DNA of 64,000 nucleotides, from positions 1,798,001 to 1,862,000 of the forward strand of contig CAWBUL010000005.1 in assembly GCA_963791885.1 (NCBI GenBank), read 5' to 3'. This document shows, piece after piece, positions 55,072 to 63,492 of this stretch. This DNA is from CAVSUZ01 sp963791885. GTDB lineage: Bacteria > Pseudomonadota > Alphaproteobacteria > Acetobacterales > Acetobacteraceae. Under the pieces are notes generated by a model that was not told the origin of the DNA, searched no databases, and was given only the letters and a program-made list of their open reading frames with translations. How positions within the stretch are numbered: position 1 is the first letter of the stretch; the number at the start of each line of letters is the position of its first letter. A program made the translations under genes and the position numbers.

Positions 55072-56897
55072 GCCGCCTCGCTCTCCGCGCGCCGTTCCTG
55101 GCGCTTGCGCGCGTGCGGATCGAGCCAGCGTTTGCGGAGTCGCACCGCACCCGGTGTCACCTCCACCAGTTCGTCGTCATCGATATACGCGATCGCCTGC
55201 TCCAGGCTCATTTTCCGCGGCGGGATCAGCAGCATCGCGTCGTCCTTGCCGGCGGCGCGGATGTTGGTCAGCTTCTTTTCCTTGATCGGATTCACTTCGA
55301 GATCCGATTCGCGGCTGTTTTCACCCAGGATCATCCCGACATAAACTTTGTCGCCAGGGCTGACGAACATCGCGCCGCGCTCCTGAATGTAGAACAGCGC
55401 GTAATGGACGGCTTCGCCGTTCTCGGTGGAGATCAAGCAGCCGTTGCGCCGGCCCTCGATCGGTCCCTTCCACGGTCCGTAGCCGGCGAACAGGCGGTTC
55501 ATCACGCCGGTGCCGCGCGTGTCGGTGAGAAATTCGCCGTGGTAACCGATCAGCCCGCGGCTGGGGATCAGGAAGGTCAGGCGTACCTTGCCGCCGCCTG
55601 AGGGGCGCATGTCGCGGAGCTCACCCTTACGGCGGGTCATCTTCTCCACGACGACACCGGAATACGGCTCGTCGACGTCGATCAGTGCCTCTTCCATCGG
55701 CTCCTCACGCTCGCCGGTTTCGTCGTTACGGCGGGTCAGCACGCGCGGGCGGCCGATGGTGAGTTCGAAGCCTTCGCGCCGCATCTGCTCGATCAGCACG
55801 CCGAGCTGGAGTTCGCCGCGGCCGGCGACCTCGAAGGCCTCGGTCTCGTTGCTTTCGCTGACCTTGATGGCGACGTTGCCCTCTGATTCGCGGAGCAGGC
55901 GCTCACGGATCTGGCGGGAGGTGACCTTTTTGCCTTCGCGGCCGGCGAGCGGACCGTCGTTGATGCGGAAGGTCATCGCCAAGGTCGGCGGATCGACCGG
56001 GATGGCGGGGAGGGGAGTCGCGAGTTCGGGCGCGCCGATCGTGTCGGGCACGGTGGCGTCGGCCAGGCCGGCGATCGCGATGATGTCGCCGGCCTCGGCT
56101 TCCTCGACGGTGACCCGGTCGAGGCCACGGAAGGATAGGAGCTTGGTGAGGCGGCCGGTTTCGATCACCGCGCCGTTGCCGTGCAGCACCTTCACCGGCA
56201 TGTTCAGCCGCGCGCGACCCTGTTCGACGCGGCCGGTGAGCACGCGGCCGAGGAAGTTGTCGTATTCCAGGATGCTGGCGACCATGGCGAAGGGCGCTTC
56301 GGGATCGAGCACCGGGGCCGGGACGTGCTTCAGGATGAGGTCGAACAGGGCGGAGAGATCCTGGCGCGGCCCGTCCAGCGTGGTATCGGCCCAGCCCTGG
56401 CGGCCTGAGGCGTAAAGCATCGGGAAATCGAGCTGGGCGTCATCGGCGCCAAGAGCGGCGAAGAGGTCGAATATCTCGGTATGAACCTCGTCGGGGCGGG
56501 CGTCGGAACGGTCGATCTTGTTCACGACCACGATGGGGCGCAGGCCGCGGGCGAGCGCCTTGCCGACAACGAACTTGGTCTGGGGCAGCACGCCCTCGGC
56601 CGCGTCCACCAACACGAGTGCGCCGTCCACCATGTTCAGGATGCGCTCCACCTCGCCGCCGAAATCCGCGTGGCCGGGCGTGTCGACGATGTTGATCCGG
56701 GTGCTGTTCCACACCACGGAGGCGCACTTGGCGAGGATGGTGATGCCGCGCTCCCGCTCCAGCTCGTTGCGGTCCAGCGCACGCTCGGCCACCTGCTGGT
56801 GTTCCCGGAACGCGCCGGACTGGCGGAGGAGCTGGTCGACCAGGGTCGTCTTGCCGTGGTCGACATGCGCGATGATCGCGATGTTGCGGATGTTCAT
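55068..56897 (-). CDS. typA: Ribosome-associated GTPase TypA/BipA
   Basis: 609 residues, usual length. G1 AHVDHGKTTLVDQLL, switch II DTPGHADFGGEVERIL, G4 NKIDRSDARPDE; later domains with ILEYDNFLGRVLTGRVEQG and the C-terminal GSGK-like loops. BipA is a translational GTPase needed for ribosome assembly and growth at low temperature or under stress. 424 bases separate it from the toxin-antitoxin pair. Confidence 0.96.
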   Translation of the reverse strand: MNIRNIAIIAHVDHGKTTLVDQLLRQSGAFREHQQVAERALDRNELERERGITILAKCASVVWNSTRINIVDTPGHADFGGEVERILNMVDGALVLVDAAEGVLPQTKFVVGKALARGLRPIVVVNKIDRSDARPDEVHTEIFDLFAALGADDAQLDFPMLYASGRQGWADTTLDGPRQDLSALFDLILKHVPAPVLDPEAPFAMVASILEYDNFLGRVLTGRVEQGRARLNMPVKVLHGNGAVIETGRLTKLLSFRGLDRVTVEEAEAGDIIAIAGLADATVPDTIGAPELATPLPAIPVDPPTLAMTFRINDGPLAGREGKKVTSRQIRERLLRESEGNVAIKVSESNETEAFEVAGRGELQLGVLIEQMRREGFELTIGRPRVLTRRNDETGEREEPMEEALIDVDEPYSGVVVEKMTRRKGELRDMRPSGGGKVRLTFLIPSRGLIGYHGEFLTDTRGTGVMNRLFAGYGPWKGPIEGRRNGCLISTENGEAVHYALFYIQERGAMFVSPGDKVYVGMILGENSRESDLEVNPIKEKKLTNIRAAGKDDAMLLIPPRKMSLEQAIAYIDDDELVEVTPGAVRLRKRWLDPHARKRQERRAESEAA

Positions 56898-56989
56898 GAT
56901 GGCCTATTGGGCAGAAGGTGGAACTGCCCGAGGGGGCACACTGGCGTGAGATAGTATGTTGCGGCGCAAAATGCCAGGGTTTGTGCAGT

Positions 56990-57146
56990 GTCTCGCGGGA
57001 GTCTCAGTTGCGTGATTCGTGGATTCCAGGTCATCGGGTGAGACGATGGTACGGTCAGGTCGTCTCGGCGATGTCTCAATTTGATGAAATCGAGGCCGGT
57101 GCCCGTGGGTTGAGATTGGAGCACGGGTTGTCTCGATTCTGTCTCA
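56990..57146. repeat. Array of GTCTCG-N5-GTCTCA repeats
   Basis: GTCTCG-N5-GTCTCA occurs at 56990-57006, 57062-57078 and 57130-57146, with 11 bases from one half to the next, so both halves face the same side of the helix. In the first two units an inverted partner TGAGAC (57039-57044) or TGAGAT (57111-57116) begins exactly 49 bases after the unit start. Unit starts are 72 and 68 bases apart. This suits multiple binding sites for one protein, such as a transposase at the end of a lost insertion element or a regulator. Confidence 0.6.
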
Positions 57147-57182
57147 GTAAGTTGTAGAGATCGGGGAGTCGGTCCGAAGCTT

Positions 57183-57211
57183 GGAGGACCTGAGGAGGAG
57201 GAGGGAGGAGG
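57183..57211 (+). repeat. Purine-rich GGAGGA tract
   Basis: A run built almost wholly of GGAGGA-like triplets, with no start codon at a suitable distance. It resembles a chain of Shine-Dalgarno sequences but serves no visible gene. Significance unknown. Confidence 0.35.
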
Positions 57212-57267
57212 CCATTCCGCACATATGGTTAGTCATTCTATCAGGTCCAGTCTGGGTGAGAATCGGG

Positions 57268-57304
57268 TTGACCGCCGCTGTTCAAATGGCCAGATAGCTG
57301 GCCA
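57268..57304 (+). promoter_or_regulatory. Candidate promoter/operator of the toxin-antitoxin operon
   Basis: TTGACC at 57268-57273 may be a -35 box. Two copies of the palindrome TGGCCA (57287-57292 and 57299-57304), 12 bases apart, lie over the expected -10 and end 17 bases before the antitoxin ATG. Antitoxins of this family repress their own operon by binding such palindromes at the promoter. Confidence 0.4.
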
Positions 57305-57321
57305 GTTGGAAGGTCGGAACA

Positions 57322-57564
57322 ATGCGCGAGCTAGGGGTTCTGGAGGCCAAGAACCGGCTGAGCGAATTGCTGGACGCTGTCGAGCGGGGGGAGAACATCG
57401 TCATTACCCGGCGCGGACGGCCGGTGGCGAAGCTCGTCCCGGCGGTGGAGGGATTTGACAGGGAGAAGGCGCGCCGGGCGGCGGCGGCCATTCGCGAGCG
57501 CCGGAAAGGCGTCACGTTGGGCGGAATCTCCATCAAGGAGCTGATCAACGAAGGCCGAAAGTGA
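57322..57564 (+). CDS. Phd/YefM-family antitoxin
   Basis: 80 residues. MRELGVLEAKNRLSELLDAV and VITRRGRPVAKLVPA are the Phd/YefM DNA-binding fold; the C-terminal ARRAAAAIRERRKGVTLGGI region is the toxin-binding tail. A GGAAGG site precedes the ATG. It starts a type II toxin-antitoxin pair; the toxin begins one base after its stop. Confidence 0.88.
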   Translation: MRELGVLEAKNRLSELLDAVERGENIVITRRGRPVAKLVPAVEGFDREKARRAAAAIRERRKGVTLGGISIKELINEGRK

Positions 57565-57565
57565 G

Positions 57566-57973
57566 GTGCTTGTCCTCGACGCTTCGGTAACGGTTGCGTG
57601 GTGCTTCCGAGACGAGTCTACACCCGAGACCGAAGCGATTTTGGATCAGGTTTGGAGTCACAGCGCCACGGTTCCGGCGATCTGGAAGCTCGAAGTCGCT
57701 AACGCGCTCCAAAGTGCGGTTCGTCGCGGCCGGATCACCAATGACTATCGTGATAAGTCGCTCCGCGATTTTGAGCGTATGCCCATCTCGGCCGACTCTG
57801 ACACCGACGTCCATGCCTGGGGCACAACGGTAAGACTTTCCGATGAATTCCGCCTGACGGTTTACGATGCAGCCTATCTGGAGCTGGCAATCCGGACTCG
57901 TCTGCCGCTTGCCACGCTGGATGCGGATCTTCGGCGGGCGGCACGGCGCGTCGGCGTCGTGCTCGCAGGCTGA
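57566..57973 (+). CDS. PIN-domain ribonuclease toxin (VapC-like)
   Basis: 135 residues starting at GTG 57566. PIN acidic sites are visible: Asp in MLVLDASVTVAWCF, Glu in KLEVANAL, Asp in TVYDAAYLELAIRT and Asp in LATLDADLRRA. VapC toxins cut tRNA or rRNA when their antitoxin is degraded. Paired here with a Phd-type rather than an AbrB-type antitoxin, a common alphaproteobacterial combination. Confidence 0.9.
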   Translation: MLVLDASVTVAWCFRDESTPETEAILDQVWSHSATVPAIWKLEVANALQSAVRRGRITNDYRDKSLRDFERMPISADSDTDVHAWGTTVRLSDEFRLTVYDAAYLELAIRTRLPLATLDADLRRAARRVGVVLAG

Positions 57974-58043
57974 GGTGGTTGCCGGATGACGTGGATCGTA
58001 TAGCCTTCGCGTCAGCTAAAAAATCGGCCACCGCGGAGGAAAT

Positions 58044-59393
58044 ATGAAAAGAGGTGTGGGTGTGTCACGGCGGAGCGTATTGGCGGCCGCCGGGGCTGGG
58101 GTTGTCGGATTGCACGCGCCGGCGGTGCTCGGCCAGGCCAAATCGAAGTATGCGGGCACGACAATTCACGGTGCGGCGTTCTCGCTGCCGTTCCATACCT
58201 TCCTGAGAGGGTATTTCCCGGAGTTCGAGGAGAAGACCGGCATCAAGGTCAGTTTCGATGTCCAGGCCTTCCCGGTTTACAACCAGCGCATGGACCTGGA
58301 GCTGTCCACGGGCGGCTCCGCCTACGACGTGATCCTCGTCACGTTCATTTATCAGGGGCGCTGGATCGGCGCCGGCTGGGTCACCGACCTCGATGAGTTC
58401 ACCAAAGACCCCAATGCCACGCCCGCGGATTGGGACCCGGCGGATTTCGTCGCCGGTGCGCAATCGTCGCTGTGCGACGACAAGGGACATACCTACGGCT
58501 ACGGGGTCGAGGCCGGGGCCATGCTGCTTTACGCAGGACGCGGCGATCTGATCGAGAAAGCCGGGTTGCAGATGCCTGCCACGATGGACGACCTGATGAA
58601 GGTCTGCGATGCCGTGCACGGCCAGGAGGGTGTAAGCGCCTGGACGTCCGACAAGCTGCACCATTGGAACTGGCCGCCGTACCTGATGAATATGGGCGGG
58701 CGCATTTTTAAAAATCCGCCGGATAATCTAACCCCGATGCTGAATACGCCGGAGGCGGCGAAGTCCGCCGAATGGTTCACCAATTTGCTGATGAAATACG
58801 GCCCGGCCGGTATTCTATCCTATACTGACGATCAGTCGCTCGAATCTCAGCTCTCCGGCCGGTCGAACATGCGGACCAACTCGCTGACCTGGGGCTTGCC
58901 GTTGGCCAAGGATCCGAACAGCAAGGTCAAGAACACAGTTCGCTACGGTATGGTCCCATCCGGCCCGGCGGGAGATTTTCCCGGTTCCAACTGTCATGGC
59001 TTCGGCATCCCCTCTGGTTCGCGCAACAAGGGCGCGGCCTGGGAATTCATCAAGTGGGCACTGTCGAAAGAGATGCTCACGCGCATGGTGAAGGAGCATG
59101 GCTATCCCAGTATCTGCCGCCGCTCTGTCATTCAAAGCGAGGCGTACAAGGAAGCGATGACTCTGAACGGGCAGGATGTTTCGTCGCTGTTCCTCAAGGT
59201 GCTCGATCTCGGCGGACAGACCGGGTACATGAAATATCGCACTGTCCCGGTGTTTCCGCAGGTGGGCGACAAGATCAACCGCGCGATCGAGGCCATCGCC
59301 ACCAAGCAGATGTCCGCGCAGGCCGCCTTGGCGCAGGCGCAGTCGCAGGCGGTCGAGGCCATCAAGATGGGTGGCTACAAGGTGGACGGCTAA
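58044..59393 (+). CDS. ABC transporter substrate-binding protein, copy 1 of tandem pair (Tat signal)
   Basis: 449 residues. Twin-arginine signal VSRRSVLAAAGAGVVGL, mature part from about 33. FDVQAFPVYNQRMDLELSTG, DVILVTFIYQGRWIGAGW, RNKGAAWEFIKWALSKEM and VFPQVGDKINRAIEAIATKQ identify a family-1 (sugar-type) binding protein. A GGAGGA site sits 3 bases before the ATG. The next gene is a close paralogue, and two permeases follow. Ligand unknown. Confidence 0.9.
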   Translation: MKRGVGVSRRSVLAAAGAGVVGLHAPAVLGQAKSKYAGTTIHGAAFSLPFHTFLRGYFPEFEEKTGIKVSFDVQAFPVYNQRMDLELSTGGSAYDVILVTFIYQGRWIGAGWVTDLDEFTKDPNATPADWDPADFVAGAQSSLCDDKGHTYGYGVEAGAMLLYAGRGDLIEKAGLQMPATMDDLMKVCDAVHGQEGVSAWTSDKLHHWNWPPYLMNMGGRIFKNPPDNLTPMLNTPEAAKSAEWFTNLLMKYGPAGILSYTDDQSLESQLSGRSNMRTNSLTWGLPLAKDPNSKVKNTVRYGMVPSGPAGDFPGSNCHGFGIPSGSRNKGAAWEFIKWALSKEMLTRMVKEHGYPSICRRSVIQSEAYKEAMTLNGQDVSSLFLKVLDLGGQTGYMKYRTVPVFPQVGDKINRAIEAIATKQMSAQAALAQAQSQAVEAIKMGGYKVDG

Positions 59394-59413
59394 GGCCGGG
59401 CAGGGGAAGCGTC

Positions 59414-60763
59414 ATGACAAGAACGGGTTTGAGGCGTCGCAGCCTTCTGGGCGCGGCTGGCGGGATGGCGGTCACAATGTTGGGTGCGCCGGCTGTTATC
59501 GGCCAGACCAAATCGCCGTATGCGGGGCAAACCATCCGTGTCTCGGTCTTCGCGATCACCTACTACGAGTATCTCAAGGATTTGCTGCCGGAGTTCGAGG
59601 CGCAGACCGGCATCAAGGCGCTGATGGATATCCAGGCCTTCCCGATCTACAACCAACGCGCCGACCTTGAGCTTTCGACCGGCGGCAGTGCGCTCGACGT
59701 CGTCAATGTCACTTTCATCTATTCCGGGCGCTGGATCGGTGCCGGCTGGCTGGCCAATCTGGATCAGTTCCTGCACGATCCGAACGCGACGCCGGCCGAT
59801 TGGGACCCGGCGGATTTTGTCGCTGGCGCTCAGGTTTCTCTGCGCGACGATAAAGGCAGCACATACGGTTTCGGTGCCGAGGCCGGCACGATGGTTCTTG
59901 GCGCCGGACGCGCCGATCTGATCGACAAGGCCGGCATGAAACTGCCGACGACGATGGACGAGATGGTCGCGGTGTGTGAGGCCGTGCACAACAAAGACGG
60001 TGTCACTGCTATTACCGCCGACAACCTGCATCACGCCGCATGGCCGCCCTATCATCAGGCGCAGGGCGGGACGATTTTCAAGCACATCCCCGACGATCTG
60101 CGGCCCATGCTGGATACGCCGCTCGCTGCGCAGACTGCCGGCTGGTACGCCAATTTGCTGGCAAAATACGGACCGGCCGGCGTCCTGTCCTTCACCGACG
60201 ATCAGGCATTGCAGACGCAGCTTTCCGGTCACTGCAACATGCGCTGCACCGTCATCGATCTGCTTCTGCCGCTGGCCAAAAATCCTGCAAGCAAGGTGAA
60301 GGATACGGTGCGCTACGGCATGATGCCTGGTGGTCCTGCGGGTTTCTTTCCCGGCGTGAATTGCCACGGCCTGGGCATCCCCGCAGGCTCGCGCAACAAG
60401 GGTGCTGCGTGGGAATTCATCAAATGGGCGCTCTCGAAACAGATGTGCCACCGCATGGTGGTGGAGAAAGGCTATCCCAGTGTCTGCCGCCGATCGGTCA
60501 TCGAGGACGCCGCGTTCAAATCCGCCCTGATGGTCAATGGCCAGGATATTGCGGCACTTTATCTGAAATGCCTCGAGCTTCCCGCGAAGACCAATTACAC
60601 CGCGTATCGCATCATGCCGGTGTTTCCGCAGGTCGGTGACAAGATCAACCGCGCCATCTCCACCATCGCAACCGGCCAGATGGATACAGCGAGCGCGATG
60701 AAGCAAGCGCAGGCGCAAGCCGTCGCCGATATCGTCAAGGCGGGATACACGATCAGCCAATGA
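59414..60763 (+). CDS. ABC transporter substrate-binding protein, copy 2 of tandem pair (Tat signal)
   Basis: 449 residues, exactly the length of copy 1 and alignable end to end with it (shared DPNATPADWDPADFVAGAQ, GSRNKGAAWEFIKWALSK, CRRSVI). Tat signal GLRRRSLLGAAGGMAVTMLG. The region just after the signal (RVSVFAITYYEYLKDLLPEF) and the ligand-facing segments near 215-230 and 305-320 differ most, hinting at a different ligand. AGGGGAAG site before ATG 59414; the open frame upstream belongs to copy 1. Its stop overlaps the permease start by 4 bases. Confidence 0.9.
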   Translation: MTRTGLRRRSLLGAAGGMAVTMLGAPAVIGQTKSPYAGQTIRVSVFAITYYEYLKDLLPEFEAQTGIKALMDIQAFPIYNQRADLELSTGGSALDVVNVTFIYSGRWIGAGWLANLDQFLHDPNATPADWDPADFVAGAQVSLRDDKGSTYGFGAEAGTMVLGAGRADLIDKAGMKLPTTMDEMVAVCEAVHNKDGVTAITADNLHHAAWPPYHQAQGGTIFKHIPDDLRPMLDTPLAAQTAGWYANLLAKYGPAGVLSFTDDQALQTQLSGHCNMRCTVIDLLLPLAKNPASKVKDTVRYGMMPGGPAGFFPGVNCHGLGIPAGSRNKGAAWEFIKWALSKQMCHRMVVEKGYPSVCRRSVIEDAAFKSALMVNGQDIAALYLKCLELPAKTNYTAYRIMPVFPQVGDKINRAISTIATGQMDTASAMKQAQAQAVADIVKAGYTISQ

Positions 60764-61692
60764 GCGTTGCCGTCTCGGCTTCGCGCCTGACGGTACCGGC
60801 GCGGCGAACCAATACCACGCGCGAATGGCGGTGGTTCCTGGTCTGGTGCCTGGCGCCCGCGCTTGCCGTGCTGATGATCGTGACCCTGGCGCCGACGATT
60901 TACCTGGTGGCAACCAGTTTCACGCCGCTCAATCTCACCAATCCGCGCACCGCGTGGAATTTCAGCCAGCCGCTGATCAACTACAAGCTGTTGCTCGGGG
61001 ACGAGCGCTTTCACAACTCGCTTTGGGTGCAGGCGAAGCTGTCATTCTGGACCGTTAGCCTGCAGATGCTGATCGGCATCGGGTTCGCGCTGTTGCTGAA
61101 CCTTCGGACCGGCATGATGCAGGCGCTGCGCACGGTGTTCCTGATTCCGATGGTGCTGCCACCCATCGTCGTCGCGATCATCTGGAAGGTGCTGTATACG
61201 CCGGATATCAGCCCGATCTACTGGATGGCCAAAGCGGTCGGCTGGCATCTGCCCACCTTCATCACCGATCCCAACTGGGCGCTGCCGGCGATCATCGTGG
61301 CGGACACGTGGGAGTGGTTTCCGCTAACCATGCTGATGGTGCTGGCCGCCTTGCAAACTGTGCCCGAGGAACTGCTGGACGCCGCCAAGGTGGACGGGGC
61401 GCGAAGCTGGCAGACCACGCTGTATGTCATTATTCCCTATATTCGCGGCACTTTGATGGTCGCGGCGTTGTTCCGGCTGATCGATTCCATCAAGGCCTTC
61501 CCGCTGATCTATCTGCTTACTGACGGTGGCCCGGGATCGGTGACGGAGGTCACGAATTATTATGCGTTCGAGCAGGCGTTTAATTTTTCATATTTGGGAT
61601 TTTCGAGCGCGATCACGGTGGTGCTGGTCATTGCGACGCTGATCCTGAGTTGGATCGTCGTGCGCACCACCGGCTGGGGTTCCCAGACATGA
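60760..61692 (+). CDS. Sugar-type ABC transporter permease (MalF-like)
   Basis: 310 residues with six helices. APALAVLMIVTLAPTIYLVA, FHNSLWVQAKLSFWTVSLQM, EAA loop LLDAAKVDGARSWQTTLYVI and IYLLTDGGPGSVTEVTNYYA are the family blocks. ATGA overlaps on both sides (with copy 2 of the binding protein and with the next permease) show tight coupling. Confidence 0.92.
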   Translation: MSVAVSASRLTVPARRTNTTREWRWFLVWCLAPALAVLMIVTLAPTIYLVATSFTPLNLTNPRTAWNFSQPLINYKLLLGDERFHNSLWVQAKLSFWTVSLQMLIGIGFALLLNLRTGMMQALRTVFLIPMVLPPIVVAIIWKVLYTPDISPIYWMAKAVGWHLPTFITDPNWALPAIIVADTWEWFPLTMLMVLAALQTVPEELLDAAKVDGARSWQTTLYVIIPYIRGTLMVAALFRLIDSIKAFPLIYLLTDGGPGSVTEVTNYYAFEQAFNFSYLGFSSAITVVLVIATLILSWIVVRTTGWGSQT

Positions 61693-62498
61693 AGGCCAAT
61701 CGTGCCTTCCTGAACGTCTTGGTTTTGGTCCTGGCCCTGCTGGTGCTCGCGCCATTCCTGTGGCTGCTGCGCATGTCGTTCCAGACCAACGACCAGATCT
61801 TCGCCTTTGCACCGCATGTATGGTTCCGTCCGACATTCGCCAATTATGCGGCGCTGTGGCAGGGGGATTTCCGCGCCTCCTTCGCCAACAGCGCGGTGGC
61901 GAGCTCTGCCTCCACGGTGATCTCGCTGGTGGTCGGCGTGCCGGCGTCTTACGCCCTGGCGCGGATGCACGCGCGTTCGGATGCGCTCAGTCTGTGGATC
62001 ATCGCTAGCCGTCTTGCGCCCCCGACCGCCTTCGCGATTCCGTTCTTCCTGGCTTATCGGACCTTGCATCTGCTCGATACGCGCATCGGGCTGATCATCA
62101 TTTACCTGACGTTCAACCTGTCGCTGGTGATCTGGCTGATGCGTCCGTTTTTCGAGAATGCGCCGAAGGCGCTGGAGGAGGCTGCCTGGATCGACGGCGC
62201 GACGTATTGGCAGGCGATGCGGATGATTGTGCTGCCGACCGCCGCGCCGGGGTTGGCCACCACCGCTATTCTGTGTTTTGTATTCTCGTGGAACGACTTT
62301 TTCTTCGCGCTGATCCTGACGCGGTCGCAGGCGATGACCGCCCCTGTCGCGGTGGTGAATTTCATGAATTACATGGGCTGGGACTGGGGGCGCATTGCCG
62401 CCGGCGGCACCATGGTGATGCTGCCGGTGCTGCTGTTTTCGCTCGCCGTGCGGCGATACCTGGTCAGTGGACTGACGGCGGGTGCGGTGAAGGGATAG
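61689..62498 (+). CDS. Sugar-type ABC transporter permease (MalG-like)
   Basis: 269 residues from ATG 61689. VLAPFLWLLRMSFQTNDQIF, ASYALARMHARSDALSLWII, EAA loop EEAAWIDGATYWQAMRMIVL and FSWNDFFFALILTRSQ. Last gene of the importer; no ATPase gene follows within the window, so the motor must come from another locus or be shared. Confidence 0.92.
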   Translation: MKANRAFLNVLVLVLALLVLAPFLWLLRMSFQTNDQIFAFAPHVWFRPTFANYAALWQGDFRASFANSAVASSASTVISLVVGVPASYALARMHARSDALSLWIIASRLAPPTAFAIPFFLAYRTLHLLDTRIGLIIIYLTFNLSLVIWLMRPFFENAPKALEEAAWIDGATYWQAMRMIVLPTAAPGLATTAILCFVFSWNDFFFALILTRSQAMTAPVAVVNFMNYMGWDWGRIAAGGTMVMLPVLLFSLAVRRYLVSGLTAGAVKG

Positions 62499-62560
62499 AG
62501 CAGGGGCATGTGGATGGCATTGAGATACATCAATACGCGATTGGGCGGTCCTGCGTAATC

Positions 62561-62574
62561 CTCGCGCAAGCGAG
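62561..62574. other. Small GNRA-type hairpin after the second sugar ABC operon
   Basis: CTCGC and GCGAG close a GCAA tetraloop, 62 bases after the last permease and 16 bases before the next start codon. No T-run follows; it could be a processing or leader structure. Confidence 0.25.
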
Positions 62575-62590
62575 CCAGAGGCGTGAGCAG

Positions 62591-63022
62591 GTGCAGAGTA
62601 TCCCATCCCAATATCTCGACGCCCTGGCCGGGGGTGCGCTGATCGGTCTCGCCTGTTCGCTGCTTCTGCTGCTCAATGGCCGTATTGCCGGCATCAGCGG
62701 CATCGTCGCGGGTTTGTTGCACAGGCCTGATGCACGGTTTGCGACCGACGCTGCCTTTACGATCGGACTTATGCTCGGGCCGGTCGTGTATCTGCTGCTG
62801 TTCGGAGACTGGCCTCCGACGCACATCGCGGCTTCGTGGCCGCTTCTGATGATTGCCGGATTGCTGGTCGGGTTCGGCACGCGCATGGGTTCGGGATGCA
62901 CGTCCGGACATGGCGTGATGGGATTGGCGCGGCTGTCGCCTCGTTCGATGGTTGCCGTCGTAACGTTCCTCGGCCTGGCCGTGCTGACGGTTTGGTTGAT
63001 GCGTCTTGTGGGCGTGGCGTGA
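62591..63022 (+). CDS. YeeE/YedE-family transporter, N-terminal half protein
   Basis: 143 residues, about four helices, from GTG 62591. Contains the conserved cysteine signature RMGSGCTSGHGVMGLARLS. In YeeE/TsuA proteins such cysteines pass thiosulfate or related sulfur species through the membrane. Here the protein is only half-length and the second half is a separate gene starting in the last base of this one (TGATG), the common YeeE/YedE plus DUF6691 pairing. Confidence 0.85.
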   Translation: MQSIPSQYLDALAGGALIGLACSLLLLLNGRIAGISGIVAGLLHRPDARFATDAAFTIGLMLGPVVYLLLFGDWPPTHIAASWPLLMIAGLLVGFGTRMGSGCTSGHGVMGLARLSPRSMVAVVTFLGLAVLTVWLMRLVGVA

Positions 63023-63459
63023 TGGCGCGACTGCGCGTACTGGCGGCGTTGGCGTGCGGGGTGATGTTCGGCTTTGGCCTGGCGCTGTCAGGTATGGTCG
63101 ATCCGGGCCGGGTGCGGGCGTTTCTCGACATAGGCGGCCAGTGGAATCCGAGCCTTGCGTTCGTCCTGGCGGGTGCGGTGCTGGTTGCCACGATCGGGTA
63201 TCGGCTGGCCCTGCGCTTGGGCCGGCCGGTGTTTGATCGGGTGTTGCAGCTATCCACGAAGACCCGGATCGACCGCCAGTTGGTGGCTGGAGCGGCGATA
63301 TTCGGGATCGGCTGGGGAATTGCGGGCTACTGTCCGGGACCGGCGATCGCGTCGCTGTCGATGGGACTGCCCTCGGTCGTGGTGTTCGTGATCGCGATGG
63401 GGGTTGGGATGGTCGTGCACGATCAGATCGTGCCGTGTTTCGTGGCGAAACGGCCGTGA
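63022..63459 (+). CDS. YeeE/YedE-family transporter, C-terminal half (DUF6691-like)
   Basis: 145 residues, about four helices. GVMFGFGLALSGMVDPGRVR begins it and the cysteine signature is GWGIAGYCPGPAIASLS. Together with the preceding gene it makes a full two-part sulfur-compound channel. ATG overlaps the previous stop by one base. Confidence 0.85.
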   Translation: MARLRVLAALACGVMFGFGLALSGMVDPGRVRAFLDIGGQWNPSLAFVLAGAVLVATIGYRLALRLGRPVFDRVLQLSTKTRIDRQLVAGAAIFGIGWGIAGYCPGPAIASLSMGLPSVVVFVIAMGVGMVVHDQIVPCFVAKRP

Positions 63460-63492
63460 CCCTTCAGATTTTCTGCTGGAAGTGAGGATGAC

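Larger units (their letters stand above)
56898..57321. other. Non-coding region with repeats upstream of the toxin-antitoxin genes
   Basis: 424 bases with no convincing gene. It holds an ordered GTCTC repeat array (56990-57146), a purine-rich GGAGGA tract (57183-57211) and an operator-like palindrome pair next to the antitoxin start. Short open frames across the array merely read the repeats and show no ribosome site. Confidence 0.6.

Noticed and set aside
56918..57157. 79-residue open frame across the GTCTC array
   Set aside because: No ribosome site, no family, and its repeated Ser/Gln words come only from the DNA repeats.
59390..60913. 507-residue minus-strand open frame opposite the second tandem binding protein
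   Set aside because: Antisense shadow; composition and lack of motifs show it is not a protein.
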